Positions 11,803-22,668 of a DNA stretch of 64,000 bases are shown piece by piece. Positions within the stretch are counted from its first letter, which is position 1; every line of letters starts with the position of its first letter. The notes under the pieces are model-generated. The model was not told the origin of the DNA and did no database searches. It worked only from the letters and a program-made list of their open reading frames with translations. This DNA is from Talpa occidentalis (lineage: Eukaryota > Chordata > Mammalia > Eulipotyphla > Talpidae), in NCBI RefSeq assembly GCF_014898055.3, contig NW_023601543.1:12547314-12611313 (forward strand). The letters run 5' to 3'. Both the position numbers and the translations under genes were made by a program.

Positions 11803-13390
11803 TCATGTTGCTGCAAATTGCATGAGTTTATCTTTTTTGATTGCTGAGTAATGTTCCATTGCATATATATACCACATCTTCTTGATCCAGTCATCTATTT
11901 TTGGGCATTTGGGTTGTTTCCATAGCTTAGCTATTGTAAATAGTGCTGCTATAAACATAGGGGTGCAGGTGCCCTTTGGAATTACTGTTTCTGTGTCATT
12001 TGGGTAAATACCTAGGAGAGGAATTGCTGGATCATATGGAAGCTCTATCTTTAGTAGGTTGAGGAAAAACTCCATACAGCTTTCCATAGTGGTTGGACCA
12101 GATTACACTCCCACCAACAGTGCAGGAGAGTTCCTTTTTCTCCATATCCTCACCAACATTTGTTGTTGCTAGTTTTTTTAATATGTGCCATATTACTGGT
12201 GTAATATGGTATCTCACTGGTGTAAGATGGTATCTCATTGTAGTTTTGATTTGCATTTCCCTGATTACAAGTGATGTTGAACATTTTTTCATATGCCTGT
12301 TGGCCATTTGCATTTCCTCTTTGGTGAAGTTTCTTTTTAGCTCTTCTGCCCATTCTTTGACTGGGTTATTTGCTTTGTTTTTGTTGAGTCTCATCAGCTC
12401 TTTGTAGATTTTTGTGATCAGTCCTTTATCATTAGTGTTGTGTGCAAAAATGTTCTCCCAGTTGGTGGGGTTTCTCTTTGTTTTGGTTATTGTCTTTTTT
12501 GCTGTGCAGAAGCTCTTTAATTTGATGTAGTCCCAGCTGTTTATCTTTGCCTTCACTATCACTGCTTTGGGTGATGTATCTGTAAAGATGTCTTTGATGT
12601 GCATATCATGTAGTGTTTCGCCTATGTTTCCTTCTATATATTTTATGGTTTCAGGTCTTATGTCTAGTTCTTTAATCCATTTTGAGTTGGTTTTTGTGCA
12701 TGGTGTGAGGTAGTAGTCAAGCTTCATTCTTTTGCATGTAGTGACCCAGTTTTCCCAGCACCATTTATTGAACAAACTTTCTTCGCTCCATTGCATATTC
12801 TTTGCTCTTTTGTCAAAGATTAGTTAACTGTAAATCTGTAGGTTTATTTCTGGATTTTCTATTCATTTCCATTGGTCCGTGTGTCTGTTCTTGTTCCAAT
12901 ACCATGCAGTTCTGATTATTATGGCTTTGTATTATAGTTTGAAATCTGGGCATGTGATGCCTCCATTCCCTTCCTTTTTTTTCAGGCAAGCTTTGGCTAT
13001 TTGGGGTTTTTGGTGGCTCCATATGAATTTCATCAATATTTGTTCTATTTCTTTGAAGAATGTCATTGAAAATTTTATTGGAATAGCATTGAATCTGTAA
13101 ATTGCTTTTGGCAGGATGGCCATTTTGATAATGTTAATTCTTCCAATCCATGAGCAGGGGATGTCTTTCCATTTCTTTGTGTCTTCTTCTATTTCTTTTA
13201 ACAGTGTTTTATAGTTTTCTTTGTATAGATTCTTTACTTCTTTTGTTAGGTTTATTCTCAAGTATTTGATTTTTTTTTGTTTCAATAATAAAAAGGATGG
13301 TTTTCTTGATTTCTTCTTCTTCAGATTTATTGTTTGTGTATAGGAAGGCTACTGATTTTTGTGTGTTGATTTTGTATCCTGCCACTTTAC
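11803..13390 (-). pseudogene. L1 ORF2 C-terminal remnant, frameshifted
   Basis: Successive minus-strand frames give ORF2 pieces in the right order: '[12 protein letters not shown]', '[20 protein letters not shown]', '[20 protein letters not shown]', '[19 protein letters not shown]' and 'MFIAALFTIAKLWKQPKCPK'. ORF2p is the endonuclease/reverse transcriptase of L1; only the region after the catalytic fingers plus the C-terminal segment is represented. Frame breaks fall near 13.25, 12.93, 12.8 and 12.05 kb. Confidence 0.9.
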
Positions 13391-13725
13391 AAGCCAGGCC
13401 CCATCTGGACACCAGCTGGAGCCCAGAGGGGGATCCAGTCACTGCTGGGGCAGACCACGGGTGCAGGGAAGTGCCCTCCCGACTCACCATTTTAGATCAG
13501 AAAACTTTCGTATCTGGAGGAACCCACCTAGACTACGTGGAGGTAGGAAAGGGCTGCCCCCATAGCCAGAGGTGAGCTGAAAAGCCCCCACAAGCCAGTC
13601 CCCTTCTGGCCACCAGCCGGAGCCCAGAGCGGGATCCAGTCACTGCTGGGGCAGACTGTGGGTACAGGGAAGTGCCCTCCCTACTCGCCATTTTAGATCA
13701 GGGACCTTTTGCATCAGGAGGAACC
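13391..13725 (-). repeat. Tandem monomers at the 5' end of the L1
   Basis: Unit 1 is 13391-13591 and unit 2 is 13592-13725 (partial), a 201-bp period with about 85-90% identity by eye. Each contains, on the minus strand, an AAAATGG core (complement near 13485-13493 and 13686-13694) like the YY1 site of L1 promoters. I read these as 5' UTR promoter monomers; that is inference from position and repetition. Confidence 0.7.
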
Positions 13726-13741
13726 CACACTTGCCCTTTCT

Positions 13742-14420
13742 AACCCACCCTGTATGGTAATACAATGGAAGTGTGTTCCATTATCCAGAAGACAATGGGA
13801 TTCTCAGAAGACAAAGTATTCACAGTTAATGCTCTGGCCCATTGCTTCTCTTCCTGCTTGTATGTCACCAGACTAGGGGTGAGTCCATGTGAGCCTTCTT
13901 CAGAATCTTACAACTATCTTGCTAAAAACCTACTGATTCCTGGCCTGTTTTGTCTTAACGGGCACCTAACACAATAGGTGCTAAAAATATAATAGGCCCC
14001 CACTAACACGTTTCTTGCCTAATGGAGGCAAAATATCTAGGCCAAGGGAAAGGAATAATAGACTGTCATTCTTTTGGAAATTCCTTCTACCATTATTCTA
14101 AAATTGTCTCATGGTTTGTCCATCCAACAGCATCCCCAGCTTTTTGTACATTTCCCCCATATGTTTTGGTTGCATGCATATTTAAATTACTAAAAGACAG
14201 ATTTAGAAAAACAACTCATTGTCAAAGATCCCTTAGGATCCATCTTCTTTAAGTACAAACCAGATGTCTCATTTTCCCAGTAGGAAATAGAATGTGAACT
14301 TCACATTCTGTTTTCTACTCATCTCAACACAGTGAGAGGATTTTCAAATTGGTCAAGTGAGCCCCTTCTGTCCCAGAGCAATGGAGCATAGTTGGCATTG
14401 AGCACACTGTCCCTGAAGTT
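13742..14420. other. Unique non-coding sequence, no gene seen
   Basis: AT-moderate sequence with frames of 60-76 codons. No repeat recognised. Confidence 0.5.
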
Positions 14421-14421
14421 A

Positions 14422-14560
14422 GGCTGTGAGTCAGGAAATCTGTGTTCTGCTTCCAATTCCCCTACAAATTCAAATGACCTCTGGGGAGTCACACCTTTTG
14501 GGGGCCTGTGTTTCACCACTGGTAGACAATCATGTCTTGGCTACAATGTCAGACAATAGA
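14422..14560 (+). repeat. MIR-like fragment
   Basis: 'gtgagtcaggaaatctgtgttc' then 'tctggggagtcacacctttt' and 'tgtttcaccactggtagaca' follow the MIR order with many substitutions. Confidence 0.5.
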
Positions 14561-16260
14561 AAAGAGATATGCTAGAAGAAAGATAATCACATAATCGCAA
14601 AGTGTCATAGGACAATGTGACTTAGGTACTATGGGATTGGAACTGCTTAAATTTGATTGTGTCCCATACATTTACATAGACTCTCTGGTATTAAAAATGT
14701 CTTTCGAGGAACCATCTATCCCATCTGTCCATCTGGACATTGAAGTTTCCAGTAGCATCCTGACAGATAGACACATGGCCTCTGCTGGAATGCTTCCTGC
14801 CCAGGGAGCTTACTGATGCCTGAACAGCCCTTTGCTTGGCTGAGGCAATTTCACCAGTAGCAATGTCTTTCTTAAATTAAGCTGGCATCCACGTCTGTGC
14901 CACTTCTGTTTGTTGTTACTAATTATTTCCTCTGTGGTCCCAAAGACCAAGGTTTGGTTCTCCTTCACAGGATGGCCTTGTAGGTAGGTGAACATGTTGC
15001 TCCTTGTGTCTCCTCTAGGAAAGGTCATTTTCCTTTGCCCCCAGTTCTGCCCTGTTCCAGAAAAATCTTGCTGCGATGATAATGGTGAGACTGGATATCT
15101 TGGGCATGTTCCCTGATAACCCCCAATAAATGCTTGGAATCTCAATTGAACAATACCACATATGCAGCTCTGCCAGAGCCAGGGGGGCCAGAAGGTGAAG
15201 CATCCAAGAGATCCCGCCCCCCAGCTCTCCTTCATGTAACCTGAGGGGCTAGGAGGGTTGGTTTGAAAACTTGCATTCTGTTTGAACCCTAAGGATTCTT
15301 GGGAATTCTTGAAAGTCCTTTGAGGAGAGAGGGATATTAGACACAATGAAAGCTAAATTGATAACCAAACAAATGACCATCCTCTTTTATGCAAGCGAAG
15401 GGGCACCTCTTCTTCCTGAGCCTTGGGAAAAAGTCCTGGACCCCTTCAGCCACTGCCACCTCTAATGGCTCTTCTGAGATAGGATTGGTCAGCAAGTGCT
15501 GGAGAGCTTTGCTTATATCCTGACCATGGGGCCAGAATCTCTCAGGAGGGCTTTGGTATCAACAAAAACTTTAAGTCTTCCATGAGGTCCAGAGTTCCCA
15601 TAGTCCCTTGCACTGAGAAGAGTCAACTAGTTTTAATGTTTCACAATCACCACTTTAAAATTCTTCAAATTTCTTGAATAAGAGATGATACATTTTTATT
15701 TTGTATTAACCCCACAAACTAAGTAGCCAGTGCTGAGAAGGCCATTACTTCCCTTACACTTAGGCAAGAAGGGCCTCTGCCCTGCTCATTCTATTTTAAA
15801 AGGCCCAACCTACCCAGTGCCATGCTGGTAAATGTTTACCAAACAGCTGGGAGTGCGGAGCAGGGATAAGTCTTGGTTTAAGTCTTTTTCCAATTTCTAG
15901 GGTGTAAATAGTCCCACCACAGCTGATTTAAAGCTTACCAATGTGTTGTCACCCTACTCACAGCCTGGATAAGCTACTTCTAGTACATCACTGTGGCATA
16001 TCTCAGACTCCAAAATGAATCCACAAAGGTAAGAACACCAGGGGACTTCTGTAACTTGGGACCCATAATTCTAAACATCTATTCTTTTGCAGGGGATGGG
16101 TACATGAATGTTTATCATAATTTCATGTGTAGTAGTCAAACTGTAATCGGTGCAAATATTTTGAACAGGTAAAACTGATGACAGTAACATGTACCACAGA
16201 ACCCTACTCAACAATTTGATAATCAAAATAACGTGTACGGCTCTCCAGGGAATCACATTG
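14561..16260. other. Unique non-coding sequence, 178-codon frame of no known family
   Basis: The minus-strand frame 14810-15346 is the longest here. It has no signal peptide, repeated motif or domain I recognise, no upstream promoter features, and a rival 62-codon frame inside it on the same strand. I read it as chance. No young repeat was seen over this 1.7 kb. Confidence 0.5.
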
Positions 16261-16289
16261 AAAAAAAAAAAGTCAATCCCAAAAGGTTA

Positions 16290-17110
16290 AATACTGTGTG
16301 ATTCCATTTATCCAACATTTTGAAGTGAAACCATTTTAGAATGGGAGGATAGATCAGTGATTGCCAGGAGGAAGGGATGGGAACTGTGAGGGGGCATTGG
16401 AAAGAGGGTCATGGGGACAAAATGGCAACATGAGGGATCCTGGTGGTGTTAGGGCTACTCAGTGTCTTGCCTGTAGTGATAGATATAAAACAGGTAGTTA
16501 AATTACATAGAGCTGGGCCTCCCTAGTGACACAAGGGTTAAGACGCAACCTATGAAGCTATCCACAACCACTGCAACACGAGTTCAATTCCCGGCCAGCC
16601 AGGGAGCCACCCACATGGTGCAGCAGACCTCTCCTGACTCGTCTGCTGCTCCCCTCAGCAGAGCACTTCGATCAATCTGCCTGTTCTGTTCCCCACTCTG
16701 TCTCTGGTGAATCCTCTCACCCCCCCCCACCTCTGGCTTGTACCCTAGCTCTTGTGTGCATAAATAAATAAATCTTTAAAAAAAATTACATAGAGCTGAA
16801 TATAAACACAACTTGAATACAGGTAAAAATAGATTGCATTAATATCAGTATTTTGGTTGAAACAGTAGACTATAATTTTGCAAAGTGCCCCCATTAGGAG
16901 AAACTGGACAAAGTACAAGGGATCACTATATTATTTTTTGCAACTACATGTGAATCTACAATTATCTTGATAAAAACTGCAATTAAAAACACAATTATAT
17001 TGTGGGTGGATTCTTGTGGAGGGTGAAGGAAGCATGTGTACATCTGAAGGTGTGAGGCTGTAATCCAAAAATTATATAGTTGTGAAAACAATTGGCAAAT
17101 CAATAAAAAA
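16290..17110 (+). mobile_element. Old L1 3' UTR fragment, split by a SINE
   Basis: 'gattccatttatccaacatt', 'agatcagtgattgccaggagg' and 'gggatgggaactgtgagggggcattgg' follow the 3' UTR of old mammalian L1. Continues after the SINE. Confidence 0.65.
16516..16783 (+). mobile_element. tRNA-derived SINE, subtype 2
   Basis: Head 'acacaagggttaagacgcaacctatgaagc', B box 'agttcaattcc', and the family body with the subtype 2 tail 'gtgtgcataaataaataaatcttt'. Flanked by aaattacatagagctg at 16500-16515 and again at 16784-16798 (last g shared). A C8 run sits in the 3' part. Confidence 0.95.
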
Positions 17111-17169
17111 CCAAAATCATGTCATGGGGGGAAAACCAAAATCATGTCATAATTAGACTTAAAAAAATG

Positions 17170-17660
17170 TACATTAACTCTTTTTTCTGGCTTGACTGCA
17201 GTTTAATTGATATATAAAAACTGCACATATTTAAAGTATAGAATTTGATGAGTTGGAAAGATGTATACTTCCCTGGTGGTGCAGGAGGTTGAGCGCAGCG
17301 CTATGAAGCTGTCTGCAGCCTCTGCAGCGCTGGTTCCATCCAGCCGGCCTGCGAGGGTCCCACATGGCGCAGCAGACCTCTCCTGTCTCGCCTGCTGCTC
17401 CCCTCAGCAGTGTCTTCTTTTCATCTGCCTGTTCTGTTCTCCGCTCTGACTCTGGTGAATCTTCTCACCCTCCCGCAGATCTGGCCTGTACCCCGGTTCT
17501 TGTATAAATAAATAAATAAATCTTTAAAAAACAAAAAGATGTATATACAATGTATACACCCATGAAACCATCACCACAGTCAAGATGATAGACATTGGAT
17601 CTAGTCCATGTAGCACTTATAAACATATTTTTCTGAATAATTCTATTCATGTTGCAGGGA
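17170..17660 (-). mobile_element. Old L1 3' fragment, reverse, split by a SINE
   Basis: 'tttaattgatatataaaa', 'tttaaagtatagaatttgatgag' and, after the SINE, 'gtatacacccatgaaaccatcaccacagtcaagatgatagacatt' match the reversed 3' region of L1. Confidence 0.75.
17268..17532 (+). mobile_element. tRNA-derived SINE, subtype 3
   Basis: Head 'gttgagcgcagcgctatgaagctgtc', mutated B box region 'ggttccatcc', ending in (TAAA)n TCTTT. Flanked by aaagatgtata at 17257-17267 and about 17534-17544. Inserted into the old L1. Confidence 0.93.
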
Positions 17661-18360
17661 AACACTTCTCACATCTCTTAGCCCATTTACTGCTCCACCA
17701 ACAATAACAACAGCAAAGCATGTCTAGTTTTTGGGTTGTGCAGCTGCTTATGTCAAAGAGGGACATGACTTGAGAATCCAGAAAGGACTGGAGTGCTAAG
17801 GTTGAAAAAAAAGGACAAATCCTTGCTTTCTGATAGCATCAACACCATAGGTTCTTGCATAACGAATTGCTGTTTCCCAGAAGTCCTTTTTTTTTTTTTT
17901 TTACTTTCAACTTGTGATTGTGAAGCTATTCACAAATTAGGATTGAATTCATAACAGTTGTACTTGGCAGCTGAGGAACATTTTGCACTATTAAACAACT
18001 CATAGCACTCTTAAATTTGTGAACACTGAGGTCCAGGTGTAACCTCTATAACATGATTCTAATAGATATTGAATGCTAGAATTGCAAATAGTTTTCTTTT
18101 TATAATGTGCAGTAAGATCGATTCAAATGGCAACTCAGCTCTCATAAAATTTTCATTTAAAAATGTGATATTTATTATTTTCATTTTATAATTTGCCGTC
18201 ATATTTTTTTATTTTGGATATTTAAGAGAAGAAATAATGTTTCATGTTTTGCAAACGTGAAAATTATTTCATTAAAGCATTTTTATATTTACTTTTCTGT
18301 CTTTTTCGGGGGAATATATTTGGATTTTACACATGTAATACAATTACATTTTACTTTTTA
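17661..18360. other. AT-rich non-coding sequence, no gene seen
   Basis: Contains a T17 run near 17888 and no reading frame or young repeat. Confidence 0.5.
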
Positions 18361-18369
18361 ATCCTTTGT

Positions 18370-18600
18370 CAGGGATTGCCAAACTATGGACCATAGATAA
18401 GCTGCCTGATTATGTAAAATAACTTTTATTGGAACACAGCCACACCCTTTTTGTTCTTTACATACTGTCTTTGAAAGCTTAGGACTTAGAATGACAGACC
18501 TAAGTAGTCAAGACAGAGAATTTATGGTCTACAAAGCCTCAAGTATTTACTCTTCTGTCCTTACCAAAAGAACCTTGCTGACTCTTGTTTCAGTTCATAA
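18370..18600 (-). mobile_element. Old DNA-transposon-like repeat (hAT-type, family not named)
   Basis: The text runs from 'gccaaactatggacc' through 'cttttattggaacacagccacaccc' to 'atggtctacaaagcc', 'aagtatttactcttctg' and 'aaccttgctgac'. This is a widespread mammalian repeat recalled in its reverse orientation. I recognise the pattern but am not sure of its family name. Confidence 0.6.
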
Positions 18601-19624
18601 CTGACAATTTCACAAGTTGTGTGAAAAATCTTGATTATAATAATATATAATACAGTGATTTTACTGTCATGAAAGCAAGAAAAATAAATTTTATGGAGTT
18701 AAATAAAGATAATTCTTAAATTATGTCTATAAATTATTGTTTATCCAAATAGTGTGGGGCCCATCCAAAGAATATCTAGGCATGTAAAATCATAATTGAA
18801 TGCAGTCATCTTTGATTTTGTTCTGACTTTCAAAAATAGAAAAAACTATGACTTTATGCTTATTCATTGATTTTGTTATAAAGGTAGTTGCCAATGGAAG
18901 AGCTAGAACATATTTAATAGCTTGTTGCCTTGACTAATAATTTTTAATTACTAGGTATGTGGTATACAGGCCTTGGTACTCTTGCCCTGGGCCCCTGAAA
19001 TGTTGTGGGTGGTGTGGAAAGGTTTGCTATGTCAACACTTATGTGTCAGGGACCATTTTTTGGTCTTCTGGGGTCTTGCAGGTTGAGCACAGGAGAAATA
19101 GGCCCACTGAATTTCAGGCATCTGGAGATTCCCTATGACTATGGGATCTGTGTGACAGAGCAACATGCTTAAGAAATTTTTAGATAAAAAGACAATACAT
19201 TTTTGAGAAAATGATATCCAGAAAATGTTTAATTTAGGCCATAATTTAGCTGAATTTACTTACACAGGAGAACTAGGCCCTGACTCCCTCCTGAGGGATA
19301 AGGAGACTTCTTCCCTCCTGGCACAAGGCGTGCACCCTTCACGTTGGAGTTTTGTTTCCTGACTTTTTCAAGGACGCAAAATGATCCATCTGACATTTTG
19401 GCATATCTCAGGGTGGCTTGTCCTGAGGCCTGAAAGAAATGAGGTGAGGAGATCTTGGCTCATCGACAGCAGATTGCACCAACCATGGGTCTGGGGCAGT
19501 CCGGAGAGCTGCTGCTTTCTTGGAGCATAGTCTCTCAAAAGGGCATCTTTCCAACCATATGTTGAACTGGCTGCAGTGAAAATTATGAGAAAAGATATTA
19601 AAATAATCAATGTGAAATCAAGAC
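18601..19624. other. Non-coding sequence, no gene seen
   Basis: AT-rich to about 18950, then mixed. Only a 95-codon minus-strand frame that overlaps the next SINE. Confidence 0.5.
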
Positions 19625-19636
19625 CATGGTTCCCAG

Positions 19637-19918
19637 GGCCTCCCTGGTGGTGCAAGGGGTTAAGAGGCAGCCTATGAAGCTATCCACAGCCACTGTAGCA
19701 TGAGTTCGATCCCCGGCCAGAGAGGTGACCCACATGGCTCAGCAGACCTCTCCTGGCTCACCCGCTGCTCCCCGCAGCAGTGTATTTTAGTCAATCCACT
19801 TGTTCTGCTCCCCACTCTGTCTCTGGTGAATCCTCTCACCCCCCCCCCGCACTTCTGGCCTACACCCCAGTTCTTGTATGCATAAATAAATCTTTTTTTT
19901 TTTTTTTTTAATGAGAAC
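19637..19918 (+). mobile_element. tRNA-derived SINE, subtype 2, T-rich tail
   Basis: Head 'gtgcaaggggttaagaggcagcctatgaagc', B box 'gagttcgatccc'. The TCTTT is followed by 15 more T and then a few A, unusual for the family. Flanks are catggttcccag at 19625-19636 and catgattcccag at 19919-19930. Confidence 0.95.
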
Positions 19919-19959
19919 ATGATTCCCAGAAGAGAGGGCAGGGAGTTAATCACAATGAA

Positions 19960-20398
19960 CAATGAGATACCACTGAAAATGCATCAGGATGACTATTACT
20001 TAAAAACATAAAATAAAGATAAAATAACAAGGTTGATGAGGTAGCATGAATGTAATCTGGTGCAGCTGCTCTGGAAAACAGTATGGCAGCTCCTCACAAA
20101 ATAAAAAATTAGAATTATCATATGTTCAGGCACTTCTATGACCCAAAAGAATTGAAAGCCGAGTCTCAAACAGAACTTTCTACAGCCAAGTTCACAGCAG
20201 TGTCACTTGCCATACTCAAAAGGTGAGGCCATCCCAAGCTTCCATCCAACTACAGATGAAAGGGTAAAGTGGATTTGGTGTAGCCATGCAACAGAGCATT
20301 GCTCAGCCTTCGAAAGGAAGGAAATTCTGATCCTTGCTACAACATGGTGTGGGGGGCCCTGAAGACATGATGCTAAGTGAAATAAGTCACTCACCAAA
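19960..20398 (+). mobile_element. Old L1 ORF2 3' fragment, forward
   Basis: 'aatgagataccactgaaaatgcatcaggatgac', 'ctctggaaaacagtatggcag' and 'gaagacatgatgctaagtgaaataag' are the degenerate ORF2 C-terminal region. Multiple stops. Confidence 0.8.
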
Positions 20399-20404
20399 GT
20401 GCTA

Positions 20405-21125
20405 CTGAAACCTGGGCGCTGGTGCTTCCCCTCTGTTGATGGACACTGGGGTGGCTTCCACCTTTGGACTATTGTGAATGTTTTAATGAACCCAGCATAC
20501 AAGTATATGTTCGAGTCCTTGCTATCAATTTTCTTGGGTTTATACCTTGAAATGGAATTACTAGGTCAAGTTAAACCTTTTTGAGGAGTGCCAGAGTCCA
20601 GCTCTGGTGAACAGGGTTGAGAGAGGAATCCGATTGAACCGTGGAAATAAAGAAATGACAGACACAGAATAGAGTTCAAGAGAAGCGGGACCCAGGGGAC
20701 ACAAGGCCTTTCATTTGTGCTCAAATGTCCTGAGTGCCAGAGTGCCTGAGTGTCCGATGCAACTCGGTTTTATTGATACAAGCAGCCCCCCCCCCCACAA
20801 CCAGGTTAGTTACTAGACAATGAAGTATTCTCTTAGCGTTTGGCCTTGCCCAGGCACACATTCACCGCCAAGGTTCTGTGCCATCAGGTCGTTCTGTTTC
20901 TTTTTCTAATCTAGTTTGTCCCCTACACATAGCTTCGCAGACAAAAGAAAGAACACCCGGATCTGCACACAGGCCTGTCCTCCGACCCGAGCTGACCAGT
21001 TTTTTAGCCATGACCTTGATGTCCTCCTTGTCTCAGCACTGCAGGCCTTAGGGGTCTCCAACAGAGGAGCTGTATGCTATTTGCCAAGGCGACTGCACCA
21101 TTTTACATTCTTAGATGAGGGATCT
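20405..21125 (-). mobile_element. Old L1 fragment, reverse, split by an LTR
   Basis: 'ctgttgatggacactggggtggcttcc', 'ctattgtgaatg' and 'aaatggaattactaggtca' are L1 in reverse. After the LTR it resumes with 'tgccaaggcgactgcaccattttacattc', the expected continuation. It covers the same part of ORF2 as the forward piece just before, so these are two separate copies head to head. Confidence 0.8.
20583..21069 (-). mobile_element. Solo LTR with 6-bp TSD, class II (betaretroviral-like)
   Basis: The LTR is 20589-21063 (475 bp), TG to CA, flanked by gaggag at 20583-20588 and 21064-21069. A 6-bp duplication is typical of class II (ERVK/IAP-like) integrases. On the minus strand it starts TGTTGGAGACC and ends GGACTCTGGCA, and the complement of AATAAA lies near 20771. 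No internal genes; it is a solo LTR in old L1. The C13 run near 20787 is a simple tract. Confidence 0.88.
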
Positions 21126-21129
21126 AGGA

Positions 21130-21770
21130 AGTGGTTTTGACTAGTCCTGGGAAGAGAGCAGATATGACCTAGCTCACCTGAGTGTAGGAAGTCACTGGCT
21201 GGTAATTATTTTCCAGCAGTTCCCCTTGAGTTCTGTCTTTATACTTTCTTTGAAATGTGCTGAAAAAACAACCTCCCCTCCTTTAAAAAAAAGATGCCTT
21301 ACCCTGGTGGCCTTACCTTGGATGCCGTTCCATCCTGAAAAGATTTCTGAGAAATCTCTGGTGCTGAGAAAGTTCCTCTGCACCTGCAGGGCGCACAACT
21401 CCACTTGCCCTGCTTCCTAGACGTGGACGCCAGGAAGGGGCAGGCACTACCTTCAAGTCCAGCACTTGGCCGAGCTTCCCATGGGCATTGGCACAGCTAG
21501 CAATGGAAGGAGCAGTCTCCCAAGGCCTGGACTGAAGCCCAGTGCAGTCGGGCAGGCTGAGGAGACACCTCCTCCTGCCTCCAGGCCTTCTAATATACTT
21601 TGCATTCAAACGCCCATTTTGATTTTGCCTTTGAGTCAGTTCTCAAGGGAGAAATAAAAGATGAGCCATTAACATGTGGCCCGTGGAGATATAATGGATT
21701 GAGAAATGAGCACAATTCATCCTATTCAGACACTTTTCCCACACGGAAGCGTCGCTTGCTGTGATACATG
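21130..21770. other. Unique non-coding sequence, no gene seen
   Basis: Short opposing frames over 21190-21660 are shadows of one another. No repeat recognised. Confidence 0.5.
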
Positions 21771-21771
21771 T

Positions 21772-21875
21772 CCTAGTTCCAAGTCTGCCACTAACTGGCT
21801 GTGCACTTGCAGCAAATTCCTGCCCCTGTCTCAGCCTCAGTTTCCCTTGCTACTAAATGAGCAGGGCATCTGCAA
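21772..21875 (+). repeat. MIR fragment
   Basis: 'ctaactggctgtgcacttgcagcaaattcctgcccctgtctcagcctcagtttccc' follows the MIR core. Confidence 0.75.
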
Positions 21876-22660
21876 AGGGCAGGGCTAACTCTAAATATTC
21901 CATGATTAATATTCAGACAGAGCCTGGCTCTCGCAAACACACTGGGCATGCACTCCGGTAAGCAAGACTTTGGAAGATATTTTCTTTCCCCAGTGAAATG
22001 GTATGAAATGCGTTTCCTTTACAATGATACCCATCTCAAAGTCTCCCAAATGGAGCTCCACCCTTCTGTTGTAAGGATAAGGTTTTATTTGAAGAATTTT
22101 AGTGTGACCTTTACTGAAGCAGAACATTATGGGGGGATGGTAAATAGGGGTGGGAAATGCTGGATTGTGATTAACCAGATAATGAACCCCATCTGCTTTT
22201 AATCAGCTCCTTCCTGTTCTCCCAGACCTCTAAACTTTTAATATTAATGGAAACAGATTTGAATTCTGGAAAGAGCTATTCTGGAAAATAATTGGATATT
22301 TACTAGGTGAAAAGTGAAATTGCACAGGCATTTCATAGGGTTTGGTATTTGACAGGTGCCATTTTTCTTTCCAATGTGTTGCATACCTCTGTTTTATAAA
22401 GCAATATGGATAGTGGCATAAAAAGATTACAGGTTTACATGGTGGTGCGTCCTGGGAATATGTTCAGAGATTGGGGGAGGGGTTTTGATAGGAAGGGAGC
22501 GAAAACTTCAATTAGGGTCAAGGCTAAAGTGTTTGAATTAGTAGCGCAGAATTACTTGAAAACAAAGGAGGAGATTTCTTTAAAATAAAAAAAAAAATGC
22601 CATACTCATCAGTTGAGATAGCAGAGAGAGAAGAGAGATTACATTTACCTCTGGAACCTG
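21876..22660. other. Repeat-poor non-coding sequence
   Basis: Around 780 bp without young repeats. Contains AT-rich homeodomain-like motifs (for example 'tgattaatattc' and 'ttaatattaatgg') but no convincing frame. Possible unique or mildly conserved non-coding DNA. Confidence 0.4.
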
Positions 22661-22668
22661 ACACCATC

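Larger units (their letters stand above)
11467..13741 (-). mobile_element. L1 insertion with internal deletion, bounded by a 16-bp TSD
   Basis: The duplication cacacttgccctttct occurs at 11467-11482 and 13726-13741, so everything between is one insertion event. Read on the minus strand it has two tandem 5' monomers, then jumps into the last third of ORF2 (reading '[16 protein letters not shown]'), then the ORF2 C-terminal region and the 3' UTR. ORF1 and most of ORF2 (endonuclease and the catalytic reverse transcriptase part) are absent. ORF2 frames are broken by several frameshifts and stops, so it is dead. Confidence 0.93.

Noticed and set aside
14810..15346. 178-codon minus-strand frame
   Set aside because: Composition is ordinary for non-coding DNA, with no known family and a rival overlapping frame.
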